Of a stretch of 64,000 bases of DNA, positions 34,780-46,740 are shown piece by piece. The notes under the pieces are model-generated. The model did no database searches and was not told the origin of the DNA. It worked only from the letters and a program-made list of their open reading frames with translations. The position numbers and the translations under genes were made by a program. Every line of letters begins with the position of its first letter. Position 1 is the first letter of the stretch. This stretch comes from Desarmillaria ectypa (Eukaryota; Basidiomycota; Agaricomycetes; Agaricales; Physalacriaceae): contig JAUDYN010000001.1 in the NCBI GenBank assembly GCA_030407005.1, positions 186,001 through 250,000 on the forward strand, written 5' to 3'.

Positions 34780-35988
34780 TCATTTGGAGCCTTTGGTATT
34801 CACAATCGTGTATGCTGCATTCCAACGCTGACTTGAGGGATCTGTCGAATAGAGGGCAACCAACCTCAGGGTTTTCTCATGGACAGGCCGAGGCTGGGAT
34901 ATCTGTCATATCCGTTAGTCAAATAGCACGCAACGTCAAGAAATACATTACATATACCTGACTTAGGACGTCATGGAAGCCATTCGCAACTGCATGAGCC
35001 AAGCCAAGATGAGTTATGTACGCATGACTCCATTCGAGGGGAATAATTACGGTGTGTGCCCTTTTCTCATGTCCTATGACCTAAACAAAAAGCCAAGCTC
35101 AGCACGCCAGCCCTACCAGTTGAAGCCTATCACAGATTACTCACCGTAATTTCAACAATTATGGCGTATAAAACAATTCCAAATGCTTTACTCGGAAAGT
35201 AGTTATTGGCATTTACCAGGATATCCGGCTCTTTAGAAAGTAGACGAGAGATGCTGACACCGGGGAGACCAAGTGCTCTGTCGGCTGGGTCGGCTGAGAT
35301 GAACGAAATAGTCGAAGCTACGCGAATAACGGAGCGTTGGTCCCCTTTGATAGGGTGAAGGTAGATGCGGAAGGATTTTCCTTGCATCATGCGCAGATCT
35401 CTGAATGTCTGCGAATTGAAGGTCAGTGTCGGAATCGTAATGAAACATATAGATATGAATATACCAATGGATTGAAATATGGCAGAGGTCCTTTGCAAAC
35501 CACCCTATTGGTCCAGGCTCGGCGGCCAGTGTTAATGAATGCTTATTGATCATGTAGTTGTTTCCCCGTGGCTGGATATTGTTGGGATTTGAGAGTTGAG
35601 CCGAGATGATGGCAATCCGGCATCATGCCGAACTTGCTGATTAAGAGAGAAATATTAGGAAACTTGTAGAAGATTCTAGTAAATTAGCATTTAGTATATA
35701 AGTAGGTACAGTAGTGTACATCTGCATGCGTTTGCAGAGCTCAGCCAAGCGCAATACTATTGGCCTGACACCGCGCATGTACTAACTGGGAACGAACTGA
35801 TCTATTCATCCCCCGTTTTTCACAACAGATATCCTTCGTGAGATGGTGATTCAAATACAAGGGGACACTGAACTGACGTTATTTTCATTTGCCACACCCT
35901 GCGAGACGCGATCTTGGAACAGCCACCAGTACTGGTCTAGGGTGGGCGGGCCTTCGATGATTTGATATCCTCGTGGACCAATATTTAA
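34780..35988 (-). CDS. Unidentified multi-exon gene, N-terminus unresolved
   Basis: Joined by splice phase from 35988: a first visible exon (LNIGPRGYQIIEGPPTLDQY, WWLFQDRVSQ), an intron that contains a solo LTR, then AFINTGRRAWTNRVVCKGPL ... PYFNPL, TFRDLRMMQGKSFRIYLHPI, GVSISRLLSKEPDILVNANN, YFPSKAFGIVLYAIIVEIT, then VIGHEKRAHTVIIPLEWSHA, then ISQPRPVHEKTLRLVALYST and a TGA at 34780. All visible junctions close in phase and no stop interrupts. Exons before 35988 were not found, so a start is missing. I do not recognise the family. About 270 residues are visible. Confidence 0.6.
35580..35827 (+). mobile_element. Solo Copia-like LTR inside an intron, GATAT duplication
   Basis: TGTTGGGATTTGAG...TTTTTCACAACA, 248 bp, with TATATAAG inside (about 35696). 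GATAT flanks both sides (35575-35579 and 35828-35832). Removing it leaves a putative intron of about 100 nt in the minus-strand gene (GTGTGG...AATAAG). Confidence 0.88.
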
Positions 35989-37353
35989 CTAAAGGGACGT
36001 CAGAAAACTATAAAGGCGACGAAGGGATGACCGAAAACAAACTATAGACAGAAGAGATGTGATTAACGCATGTATACTGGCACTAGGCGGCCCAAGTGGT
36101 CTGTGTTGGCGCTCCGGAAGCGGGACATTCTATAGGACAATCCGTGAGAATACAGAGCTCGCTCCTGTCACGCTGGAGTACGTACCAAGGAGTGGCAAAG
36201 CTCTGCAAAAGAAAGAAGAGGTACGCTCTGAAGAAAAAACTGAGATGTTAACTTGATGCAGAAAAATGTTGCTCCTGCGGCGGATGGCATTTTGTGTAAG
36301 AGGATGAGATGCGTCCAAGACCGAGAGGCTTTATATACTTTCGCATGTTCGTGCCATTATCTCCGGCCGATAACAAGAAAAAAAGTCAACATTAAAGGCA
36401 TTTCAGTATATTCGGATATGGGCTATGCATTTTTCGCAGGTAGAAAAGCCTCTGTTATTGCCTTAGAAGGGTATGCCAGGATTTGCCACTGGCGCACGAG
36501 CTAAGCATAGTAACATTCACCGTCCATCGGACGAGTCATAAATTAGAGGCATTTATTTCAGAATAATCACCGAAGAACGCGAAGCTGATTCGACTAGATA
36601 CAGGGGAGAAGGCTCAGCACGAACCGCGGCAGGTAGCGATTCTTTCCCGGGATGGACGAATTTATTATAGATACCATGCTCGACGCGCCAACTGTCTTGA
36701 GAACGACCCGTATAAAGCTGCTGAGATGAATGTCTAACAGATGCATAGCTAGCTCTTGAGTGTGATCAAAACGCGATGGAAAAGTGGTAGCGAAGTTGGT
36801 GGCTGTACATTAGTCTGACCTCTTTTTGAACCTCTCGCACCATCAGTACAGACTCAGATTGAGGCATCTCCTTTCAGATCCGCTATGACTAGCGTTTAGT
36901 TTTACCCTCTGTTTTATTTTATTTTTCAATCTCATAATAGCCCTCTCCATGTCGGTTGTCTAGGTTATCTTCGAGTTCTTCGTGACTCGGCTGACTGACC
37001 GAGGCCAAAACGAATTCAGATCAAAGTAACCAGGTGTCTCCTCCGATTCATTCTAATATATGTCCAAGTCGATAATGAATACTACACATTGTAATCCTGG
37101 TCAATGCACTTTTATCTCCTCCATCTGTTATCCCATGCTCTTACTACTAAACTACTCCGACTACCCCAAACTCGCTCGCATGAAACGCAGACATCCCGGA
37201 AAGAGATGGCTTCCCACCCGCAGTTCGACTCATAGAACGGTCGGTATCTGCGATATCCAATAGTCTGTATACCCTCCGACTACATACATCGACGGAGGAA
37301 ACGCTCATAAAACATAGACCGAAATTCATCTTTTCGAAAGGTTCGCGGCATAG
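35989..37353. other. No confident gene
   Basis: May contain missing 5' exons of the gene ending at 34780. Frames at 36253-36504 (+, 83 aa) and 37060-37263 (+, 67 aa) lack domains and splice support. Confidence 0.4.
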
Positions 37354-37841
37354 CTATGGAACGTTGCTTTGCCCCTTCTCCCAACCGTACGTAAGCTCCT
37401 CAGCACGGACAGGCCCTCTGTACAATCTACAATACATCTGACACGACCCATTGAAAGAATGTGCTATAAGCCCTCATGGCACATGAGGCGAGATGATAAA
37501 ATAGAATAGAACGGTGACGTACCTGCCATCGCTCGACATTCTGGGTGTTTGTAACACTCGTTTTGACAACCTAGCATGAAGGGTTAATCGATTACTACTC
37601 GCCGTGGAGAGAACCACCGAACGCTGTGACATACCTTGTACAGTGCTTTGCATGCTGTATGTGATGTATCGATTGGATTCGTTATCCTGAATGGCGTATC
37701 TCCCATTCTTGGCGACGAACTGCCACTGGCCAAGAGGCCTACGCAGCCATCATGCGACAACGTTGTGGCAGCGGATTCCACCGAGGAGAAAAGAGCGACG
37801 GTAGTGAAAACTCCTAGAAGGCGTATCGCGAAGAAATTCAA
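37354..37841 (-). CDS. Small secreted protein, unidentified
   Basis: Exons 37841-37635, 37570-37523 and 37437-37354, with GTATGT and GTACGT donors, give 112 aa. Signal peptide FAIRLLGVFTTVALFSSVES, then a mature part of about 88 residues with Cys in SHDGCVGLL, TACKALYK and MYCRLYRG. All junctions close in phase. Size, signal and lack of a known domain fit the small secreted protein class common in Agaricomycetes. Confidence 0.65.
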
Positions 37842-38468
37842 AGGGCGAGAAGAGATATGATGCGAGGTCTGGATTTTTAGCTGCCTCTATAGGAAATCCA
37901 ACTATCCTATGATGTCAATATTTCCCGAAACAACATTAATCGAGCTCAGGTTGATCGGGGATCAACACAAAACGAAAACGTACACCGACCGATTCTATCG
38001 TCACGATTTTCCAGTGGAAAAGGAAACCAAGAAAAACCGCAGACAAGCCCCGGGTGTGGATGTATTATCTCAAGAATCGAGTCTGCTGGTGAAGAAGGCG
38101 ACGTAGGAAGGACGGGCTTGAGAAATGACAGTTTGGAAGAGCATCCGCATCAGGATTAGGCTGTTAATGGCCGAGCATCAACCCGCCATGTTGATGCACA
38201 CTCTAGGGCAAGTTTCACTAGCAATGCTTCCATTCTACCGCCGCATGACCGAGCACGATGTAGAGGTGCCGGCTGCTTCATCGGAATACAGCACTGCGCC
38301 GTGCTACGTTCATACTTCTTAAGGGTAGCAAAGCAGCTGCACAAAACGCATGGGTACGCAGCAGCAGCAACATATTATAAAACGGCATGAAAATAAGGAC
38401 TGTGAGGATTAACGGTCCTCACTCCGTCGTCCCGCGAAAAAAAAAAAAAAGGCGCCACAATGCAGATA
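37842..38468. other. No confident gene; contains a 14-A tract
   Basis: Frames of 62-65 aa at 37909-38106 and 38125-38322 look random. An A-tract (GCGAAAAAAAAAAAAAAGGCG) lies near 38440, next to the 3' end of the following gene. Confidence 0.4.
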
Positions 38469-39881
38469 TCACATATCAGATTCCCCCAAATGTAGTATAC
38501 TTTTACTCGGCGAGTTTACTATAAAAATGGGCTGTAAATGATCAGCACCCAAAAAGTTCACGCGAGCACCCTCATACATATGCCCCTGCCCTGGTATGGA
38601 AAGAGAGACGATCGCTTGCATTGCATCGTGCACATCTTCATACTGCACCAACAGCCGGAGCTCATCGTCCCTACATAAAACCAATTAGTTACTAAGACGG
38701 GAAGATGACGCCCAAGCTTACCGCTTTTGCTCGGATATCAGCGCGATGTTGCCAAACTGCCCGAAGAAGGCTCGGTATTCGGGCTCCTCGACGTGGTGAG
38801 CTTTATCAAACTGTACGGCTAACGTCCGACAAGCGCCCATGCTGATGGCAGTAACCAGACTGCGGTGCACCTCCGGACTGGCGACCTCGCCATCTTCCAC
38901 GGAACAGTTGTCTACATGGTCGGCCAATGTTACCCTGACATTCAATCCGCCTGACCGATCCTCGAATTTGGCGATGAACTGTTGTGCGAGGTCCGGTGAA
39001 ATAAACCGTAATCTCATCATCTACGATCAAAGGAGGTCAGCTAACACTGATAAAAGGACCAGGAGGAACAAACATTTTGCTCGGGTCGGAGGCTTCCGTA
39101 TACGAGGCCCGCTACTTGTTTCTCGAATGAACTGACCCAGTCTCGTACAGCGACCGAGGTTTGAGGCATTAGGATATTGTCAATGATAACGGATCGCTTG
39201 GAATCGGTATCGTTCTCCTTCGGCGGTGAGTACCATTCGGGATACAAATAATCATCTTCGTCGATGAATGACATTCGACAATCCTTGAATTGGGGGTTCT
39301 CTTTCAGCAGAAGCCGAACCTGAAGAAGCCTTAAACATAGTGCAACAAGGAAAACTTTCAAGCAGACGTACCATCATGGCATGGTGCAGAGAAAACACAC
39401 GCACGTTGGTTTTTGTGCCCTCAAGTCGCCAGAAAACCACCCTCCTGTCATTGAAGAGCAACTCCTTCAACTCTTCTTCCCCAATACCCTCAGGCAACCC
39501 ATCAATCACAAATTTCAACGACAACCCATATCGTCCCAACGCCGCAACCGTAAACGCAGACAACGGCGGCGTCCGGACCTCATCGTCAATCTTCACGCGC
39601 AGCCGGTCGGAGTTCGTCTGACGATACCTTCTTGCCAGAGTTTTGGCAAAGAAGCGGAGAGAGACATGGTTTGGGGAGGGCGTTATTGCCTCGACGGGGC
39701 TGGCGCTGAGGGTGCCGACGACGTCGTTGAGGTCGTATCCATCTGGGAGCTGCTCGACGCGGACGGTACGCCTGGTAGCAGAGAGAACGGGAACATTGAA
39801 GCCTGAAGAGAAGGTGGCGTACGAGCGGGATATGTTACCGACAGCATGGAGGTGATGGTGGCGGGTGACAATCCGTAGCAT
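38469..39881 (-). CDS. Putative mitochondrial RRM-fold protein
   Basis: Exons 39881-39372, 39319-39074, 39020-38722 and 38670-38469, all in phase, give about 418 aa. The N-terminus (MLRIVTRHHHLHAVGNISRS) is basic and lacks acidic residues, like a mitochondrial presequence. Two or more segments have an RRM-like beta-alpha pattern: TVRVEQLPDGYDLNDVVGTL with NHVSLRFF, LKFVIDGLPEGIGEEELKEL with VRVFSLHHAMMV, and the C-terminal LRLLVQYEDVHDAMQAIVSL. RNA binding is an inference from fold pattern only. A decayed paralogue lies at 25195-26398. Confidence 0.65.
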
Positions 39882-41021
39882 GGAAGGACATGAACGGGAG
39901 TGAAAGAAAAAGGATTTGTTTCCCACGCCGTAATGACATTCCCACGCCACAGACGCGACGATGCCGAATTCAATAATTGTATAGTATGCTCTTTCTCCCG
40001 CATTTTTCTGTTTGGAAACTGGAAAGTCCCGGCTCAAAGCTTGTCATAGAGAGTCATGATGCATGAGGGGCTGTACTAATATATCAAACCACTTGTCGAG
40101 ATGCTCCCATTGTTCAATTACTGAGATGAACAGCTAAGGTTCCGAATTGATCCTTTTTGGTCAACCAAGACTGGGAAACAACAATATTACCTACCATTCG
40201 TTGGGTAATTTTGTGAGCGAATTCTCGACATATGCACGGTTTATATATGGGACCTACGGATCGTAAGGAAGCAAGATATTCTACCGCTTGGAGTGTGTAT
40301 ACTCCAGAGATGGAACAGAAGCGTAAAAAATATGGTGCACGACCCCCTTCAATTGAACAAGTAGCCTTACAACGCACTTACATGTATAAAGCTTCCGGTG
40401 ACAGGCTGAGCTGCCAACTAAATGCATCAGTAGCTGTGCATGACACCAGACATCCTCAAGAGAAGCGCCTTGATTATAACATACTATAGACAATTAAATG
40501 ATACAGAATCCATCAACCGGTGCACCATGTGGAATTTTCATACTTTCGTCGCAAGCGCACCGAGGCATTCGCTATAGGTGCCGGGCTCTCAGGCATACAG
40601 ACAGAAACAATCGCTTTAGAGAACAGATCAAGCCGGCGGTACATTGCCATCAACAGCGGCGATATAAGCGCCAGATACCAAATCCAGTACAAGGGCATAT
40701 ACACTGGAACGGAGAAAACCGAACAAGTACCCAAAAAGCGGTAAGTAAAACGGTGCCGAAGTGTTACTTAGGGTTAGGTTTTCTCTTGTTACGAGAGTAC
40801 CCATAACCCAGCGATCCTACGTGTCGCCCCTCATTCATCACCTTGGATCACCTTCACCTATCATTTCACGATATTCCAGAAATTGGTATGCTTTCCCATC
40901 GACGTGGGCCTGTATAGTCGTGGTTAATGAGTGTGTACACAGATCAAATATATTCCCACCACAAGCCGACGCTATCGGAGGACAAAATCCCTGCAGTCAG
41001 CCTCCTTCGCCATCGGAGGGC
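39882..41021. other. Intergenic, divergent promoters and possible 5' exon
   Basis: Upstream of the RRM-like gene and of the DUF6699-like gene. An in-frame extension of the latter reaches back to 40761 and may include an upstream exon. Other frames look random. Confidence 0.35.
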
Positions 41022-41708
41022 ATGAATACATTCACCGGCAGCTCCAGCGCCCTCACACCGAGCCCAAGGCCGTCACCAGCACTCGGACCGCCTAGGACAG
41101 GGCGATCCCAGTGGACTCGCTCGTCGCATTCGCCATCTAACCGCTGGTACCAAGCGTCCTCACCACAAACCCAGTCCAGTCTTCCAGTATCCATCCAAAA
41201 CACACATCCATCATCACCCAGCGGCTCGCCGCCCCAGACGCCCCAGGTAGCCGCCCATATGCCCTTGCCCTCGCAAATAGCCGAAGACACCATGATACAC
41301 CCAATGCTCCAGCTCGATGGAATCGGAATCGAGCTCGACTTTTCCGTGAGTCTCGCGTGCGCGCGCGTATGGGGCAGTGTGACTGATCCAGCGACACTGC
41401 CGCCCTTGCCATCGTTGGCAGTGGTCAGCCAGATGCTGCCATGGCCCATAGTCGTCCAGAGGTCGGCTAACCGAGAGTGGGTGACAGTTGCAGATGTTGT
41501 CGAGACTATCTGGCGCGCACTGCAAGTCCCTATTCCCTGGTCGACGTCACCGTCGCCTCCTTCGTTGCTCCTGGCCGTAGAGCATGACAGCCAGTATAGG
41601 GAGATGGTTGCCTGCCCTAGATTGGCATATCTGAACGGTAGAACTCGGTTCATGGGGCTAACCAAGGATGACGATGAGAGCGATACATGGGTTCTCCACG
41701 TCGTCTAG
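41022..41708 (+). CDS. DUF6699-like protein
   Basis: The first half is Ser/Pro-rich and disordered. The second half fits the basidiomycete DUF6699 pattern as I know it: a start HPMLQLDGIGIELDFSV, then PATLPPLPSLAVVSQMLPWPIVV, TVADVVETIWRALQVP and a C-terminal LNGRTRFMGLTKDDDES...WVLHVV. Function of the family is unknown. The ATG at 41022 is in frame, but the true start may lie in an exon further upstream, since CCCTGCAG at about 40989-40996 could be an acceptor. Confidence 0.6.
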   Translation: MNTFTGSSSALTPSPRPSPALGPPRTGRSQWTRSSHSPSNRWYQASSPQTQSSLPVSIQNTHPSSPSGSPPQTPQVAAHMPLPSQIAEDTMIHPMLQLDGIGIELDFSVSLACARVWGSVTDPATLPPLPSLAVVSQMLPWPIVVQRSANREWVTVADVVETIWRALQVPIPWSTSPSPPSLLLAVEHDSQYREMVACPRLAYLNGRTRFMGLTKDDDESDTWVLHVV

Positions 41709-42145
41709 AGCCTTTTCGTGACTGGAATCATGACACCAGAGAATGATCAATAACAACCTATTGTACCTTCGTATTTCGATTAGCATCTTCCCACTCAGTT
41801 TTTGTGTTTGTAGCTACACACCTTGGAACCAGGAAAAATTCGGGTTGATTTCTCGCAAACACTTTTTATTCAACACTCTTTCCATCCGAGAATCTCCGAG
41901 AGCTTAAGGGAACAGCTGGAATGCGGAGAAAAGGCCAAAGGTAGGTATTGAAGAAGGGGATTCACTCGTCGAGGATGTATCATGGGCGTTAAGAGTAGAA
42001 TGACTCAACCGTTCCCTGACCACGTCAACAAAAACACGCGGTGGTCTAGACCAGTCTGTCGCTAGGCGTATATCACGTGACAAAATTTACATCTAATTCT
42101 TGTCAAATACTTTTCAACCCAACATCGAGCCTTCGACCTTTGGAC
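41709..42145. other. Intergenic
   Basis: 3' flank of the DUF6699-like gene and promoter of the dehydrogenase. Nothing else seen. Confidence 0.5.
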
Positions 42146-43541
42146 ATGACGCTCCTTTCCATATTTTGGCTTTATTTAACCAATTTTTATTATTTCCTTT
42201 CTCAGTCATTTCCTGCTGCCCCAAAATGGTCCTCGGCCGAAATTCCTGACCTTTCTGGACGTGTTATCATCGTTACCGGTGAATTGCCCAGAACTTTGGC
42301 AGGCACTCATTGACTGACGCGCGCGCACATTCAGGTGGAAATACGGGAATTGGTAAAGAGACCATCAGGGCGCTTATCAAGCGAAATGCAAAAGTATATA
42401 TGGCCGCTAGAAACGAAATAAAGGCGCGTAATGCGATACGAGAGCTGTTGAAAGACACAGGGAAAGAAGCAATCTTTCTCAAGTTGGACCTTGCAAGTCT
42501 CAAGAGTGTAAGAGAAGCTGCCGCTGAATTCAAGAGGTTCGACATCAATTGCTGACTACTATCTTTAAATCTCTTTTAAATTATATTCTAGCAAAGAAAC
42601 CGAATTGCATATTCTCTTCAACAACGCGTATGATTTTCTCCTACGCTGAACATACTCTGTCATATAATTCCCTTTTCAGCGGAGTCATGTGGCCCCCTTT
42701 ACATCAAACAAGTGCCGATGGATACGACCTCCAGTTCGCTACGAACGTCATGGGTACTATGTCTAAATACTTCGCCTCTAACAAGTTTTTACATACCTTC
42801 ACTAGGTCACTTTCTCCTAACGCACCTCCTCCTCGGGCATCTCAAAGCCGGAGCCAAATCTCTCCCGGAGAAGAACTCCCGCGTCGTCAATACCTCATCC
42901 GGGGCAAGCTACCTCACCCATCACATCAACTGGGACACGTTGGTAGATGGGCCAAAACGACGAGCATGGTGGTCCTCCACAGAAGCTTTGTACCACCAGA
43001 GCAAATTCGTCCGTCGACTTCTTCCTTTATTTTTTGTGGTTTACGAGGTTCACTATATTATCAGGCAAACGTCGTATTCTCGAACGAGCTTGCGAGACGG
43101 TACGGAGACGACGGGTTCATCTCGATATCACTCAACCCAGGTAAAGACCGACTCTGAGATTCAACACGCCATTTACTGACGGATACCAAGGAAACATTAA
43201 TAGCGAACTCCTCCGACACAAGTCCTCAGTTATCCAGTACCTTAGTGTACGATGCTGCCTTACCTATTCCGAAACGCAAGCTCACCAGCGCTCCACAGCA
43301 ATACGTCTTATACTCAACGACATACGGAGCCTTGACACAGCTCTGGGCGGGAACCGCGCCCGAGGCGGCGGCGTGTAATGGCATGGTAAGCCACAGTTAG
43401 TGGACATTGGAAAGCTAACTGACCCAGACTTGAACTTAGTTCCTGGCACCATGGGCGAGAATCGCACGTCCGAATCCATGTACCGATGATCCTGCCATAG
43501 CAAAGAAGCTGTGGGACTGGCTGGAGGAGCATACGTTGTAG
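42146..43541 (+). CDS. Short-chain dehydrogenase/reductase
   Basis: NAD(P)-dependent oxidoreductase with a Rossmann fold. The N-terminus is hydrophobic (LLSIFWLYLTNFYYFL), a likely membrane anchor. Eight exons in phase: the cofactor motif TGGNTGIGK is formed across the first intron (42279-42334), then FLKLDLASLKSVREA, LFNNAG, the catalytic Ser region VVNTSSGASYL, YHQSK as the YxxxK pair, and the C-terminal LAPWARIARPNPCTDDPAIA ... KKLWDWLEEHTL ending at 43541. No lesion seen. Overall it resembles fungal retinol-dehydrogenase/WW-domain-oxidoreductase-like members. The substrate cannot be told. Confidence 0.88.
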
Positions 43542-43771
43542 ATATGCAAATCTTCCGTTGAGATAAATCCCGCAAAGACTCGCAGTATATCTTGACCAAG
43601 TTGGCGCGCGTGTAGTTTAAGTCTTCAAGCGATACGGATCTACTTGTTCAACGTGTCGCTCATAGATAGAAAAATATCCGGTGTTAGAATCCTGGGTGCA
43701 CTTGAGGTCAGGCGGCCCGGCACGACGTTAAGATTTCTATGATCATGATGGCCCTTTTCTGCTCTTCTGGC

Positions 43772-44227
43772 TTATTGTGCATTATCGTTCTTTGGCTCTT
43801 CCTGCGTACGGGTTTTCCCTTTACATATGGCGATTACATGTGCTATCTGTTCTTCCAGCATCTCACATACAATTGACTTTGACCTCCCTCTTTTCAAATC
43901 GCAAATACATTTTAGCATAATATCGACTTGCCGTCGCTCTGGTAGCGACTGGCGGAGGTATCCATTCAAATTTGCTGCTCCAATCCACTGCGTAGCATTC
44001 CAATCCATCCCTGGAACTGCGAACCAAGACCAAGAATGGGACATAGACAATCCTGATGTCTCCTTATTGGTCGGCGTACTTTGTATGGCACGTCGTAGGT
44101 AATATTTTCTTTTTTGAGACCTAATGTGTATATGCAGGGGAAAGCAGTTCGAATGAAAGGTACATATCACTCTAAGATTGAGATTGTGCAAAATGCGAGT
44201 TTTTTGCGCCACTAAGCACTTTTCCAC
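43772..44227 (-). CDS. Possible gene or terminal exon, unidentified
   Basis: A 151-codon frame. The last about 105 residues (from RRAIQSTPTNKETSGL through FAVPGMDWNATQWIGAANLN to the acidic/basic tail) look protein-like. The N-terminal part may be intron, as TTAG/GTCTC near 44130 could be an acceptor. The plus strand is also open over 91 codons here, so strand choice is uncertain. Confidence 0.3.
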   Translation of the reverse strand: MEKCLVAQKTRILHNLNLRVICTFHSNCFPLHIHIRSQKRKYYLRRAIQSTPTNKETSGLSMSHSWSWFAVPGMDWNATQWIGAANLNGYLRQSLPERRQVDIMLKCICDLKRGRSKSIVCEMLEEQIAHVIAICKGKTRTQEEPKNDNAQ

Positions 44228-44339
44228 ATCCGATCAAAGCGTATATTATTTAATTCTTCTTGAACAGTCACCGAAAGCCATAGAGTCAAAAAAAAAAAGG
44301 ATACAGTTCAGATACAGCCCGTTGTTTCTTCATACAAAG

Positions 44340-44640
44340 GAAAAGAATCGGGGACCGGCAACTGCCGCTACTGGATCTTGTTCCCAGATGGCATCAACCT
44401 CATCGTTGACGGTGAAATTCTCATCAGTAAGAACGAGCCACACACCTTGGATCCAGCCGTCATCATCGGTAAACTGTTAGGCAGCGAAATAGACCCGACT
44501 ACGCTCAGGAGACTCTCGAGCACGATGTTGAAGCGAACTGGATGGGTTCTTCTGAGAAGAGAAATCGCGCCACGGAATTTCTGGGAAATTTGATGGCAGG
44601 GACTTCGAAAGAGACGTTCAAGTCATCATTTCTAGGACCG
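44340..44640 (+). pseudogene. Relic of an unidentified gene family, copy 1
   Basis: Reads YWILFPDGINLIVDGE, then DPAVIIGKLLGSEI, then after a one-base shift DYAQETLEHDVEANWMG and NRATEFLGNLMAG. The same series occurs at 45080-45540 on the other strand. The frameshift marks it as broken. Confidence 0.55.
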
Positions 44641-45079
44641 GCGTAGCGCGCGGTGCGGGGAACGGGATGAAAGGTTGTCTTTTGATGGCACGACAATTCT
44701 CCTCTACGACCTGCAAGAATCTCAAGCACGAACTTTTCTTTCACCCTTATAGTGACGCATTATAAGAAGGCGGAGGGTTGCTGTACTCAAAGCCTTTGTT
44801 ATGAATCTAGCGCAGTGATATTTATATCCATTACGAACTTCATCAGGGGCCGCCTATTTATAACCATCCATGATTTTACCTACATAAGACTTCAGTTGTC
44901 TGTATCGGACATGAAGATCACATAACATTTCGCGAATCGTCGCTCGTTCAACAGTGGCCACTGATGTCGGCGATAGGGTGTAGTGCGCAGTGCGGATTAC
45001 ATCGTTTTAATGACTGCACAGAGAAAGCATACGAACAACAGTGCCATCAGAGAAAGAGTACCATTCATGGAGTAGAAGC

Positions 45080-45540
45080 GAGGTCGTAAACGGAAGTCAT
45101 TGTGTCATCAGAGTAAAGCTTCTCATCCCATTCCCCGCCATCAAAATTCCCAGTAACTCCGTAGCTCGGTTGCCGTTCGTACCCATCTGATTGACCTCGA
45201 CAGCGTGTTCGAGCGTCTCCTAGGCATAAGAGTTGTCGACGTGACTGCCTAAGAGTTTTCCAACGACAGTGGAGGGATCCAACCTTTTCTGACCTTCGGG
45301 ATCTTTATCAACCGTTGTCTCGCCATATACGACGACATCGACACCATCCGTGGGTAAAACCAGAGTGGGTTTATGGTGTCAAAGTGGAGCAAGATCGATA
45401 AAACGGATGTTCGCAGCGTTTAAGACATGTGATGGTGTTTTGTTGCACTGTCGCACATAGTCGAGGTAGCGCTTGGTCCTTTTCTCCGTAGGCAGCTTGA
45501 AGAACTTTAGCTTGGTGGAGAATACTGACTCGAACTTGAG
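45080..45540 (-). pseudogene. Relic of the same unidentified gene family, copy 2
   Basis: Reads KLKFFKLPTEKRTKRYLDYV, NAANIRFIDLAPL followed by an in-frame TGA, VLPTDGVDVVVYGE, DPSTVVGKLLGSHV, then SYA-stop-ETLEHAVEVNQMG (TAG where copy 1 has CAG for Gln) and NRATELLGILMAG. Similar throughout to 44340-44640 in the opposite orientation. Function unknown. Confidence 0.55.
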
Positions 45541-45779
45541 AGTGTGATCGCCCCGACCTATGAAGATGTGAATATCGGAGACAAAAACATCACAAGTTGC
45601 AACTTACCTCGAGTGGGAAGCATTGTACCTAGAATCCTATCATCTTTTATGATAGTGTCTTTTTCTGCTGAAGGATGGAGCATAACGATGCTACAATATT
45701 CCTTTGGAGTGTGCCCGGTAGTAGTCTTTCGCCTTCCTCTAGACCATCTTCGTCCTTAAAACCGAGTACTTAATCATAT

Positions 45780-46740
45780 TTGCATGATAGCGAGGTAACG
45801 ACAGTCGAGCCTCTGAGTCCTGCCGCCCGCGGGTCGTCTTTCTCCTTATCTATAAGGGTAACCGCCAAAATTGTGCCGGAGAAGACTCTCAGGAAATGTT
45901 CTTGTTGGTATCACCTAACGCTTGAGCTTCTTTATCATCGAGTAACGACGGGCCCGGGCAGATATTTTGACAGCATCGCCAATTTCCCTGTCAAAGTAGT
46001 AGATCTTCCAAAGCAAGAGCTTGTTTATCCGGGTTCTGAGAGCTTTACGAGACCGGATTTGACATTGTGGGAGCACTTTACGCAATTATTTTTCGATCCT
46101 TTCTGGAAGACTGGCAGCAACTGGGTTACAGCGCTATACGCGTCCGCATCGAGTGTGGGTAGGCAAGTCAAACGCTAATGCCCTGAAGTTGCAAGCAAAC
46201 ACCCTCTGACAGGAATAGAGCTTTGAGGACGTAACAAAAATCAACGTGGTTGAAAGATCAGGGTCCTCCGCGACGACCGATCATCAATGATTGGCCCAAA
46301 CAACGTTATCAGCTTATTAATCAGGATGCCCGGGCCGAAGTTCTCGCCACGATTGTCAAACGACTGTGGCATGAATGTCGACGACTTCGTTTCTATCTTC
46401 AATGGGTCTATTGTGCCCGCCCTTGACGTGATCATCCTATTCTTAATTCCATTCTTTCCGGAAAGCATGGGAAGAATGACGGCCCATGATCAACATTCGG
46501 AAGCTTTCAAAGCTTCGAGTTCAAGTTCCTTCAAGTTGCCGTGTTGGACTTCGAAGACCTGGATGGTAATAATATCCATAACCTCATTTCGTCGCTATTT
46601 ATCGTTAACCTTAAGACATAGGACATGGATACAGCGTACGACACCGGTGTTTTTCTATAAAGGCGAATATGGTATTTGGTCCTTGTCTCTAAAGGTTTAC
46701 AGCGCGGTTCCGAGGAAGGCACTCAAATTTGGGTCCTAGC
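45780..46740 (+). pseudogene. Coding-like degenerate region
   Basis: Protein-like stretches without an intact model: RYFDSIANFPVKVVDLPKQE followed by TLWEHFTQLFFDPFWKTGSN (frame ending at 46178), and RPIINDWPKQRYQLINQDAR with LATIVKRLWHECRRLRFYLQ (about 46275-46410) followed by stops. It may be one or two decayed genes. No family recognised. Confidence 0.35.
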
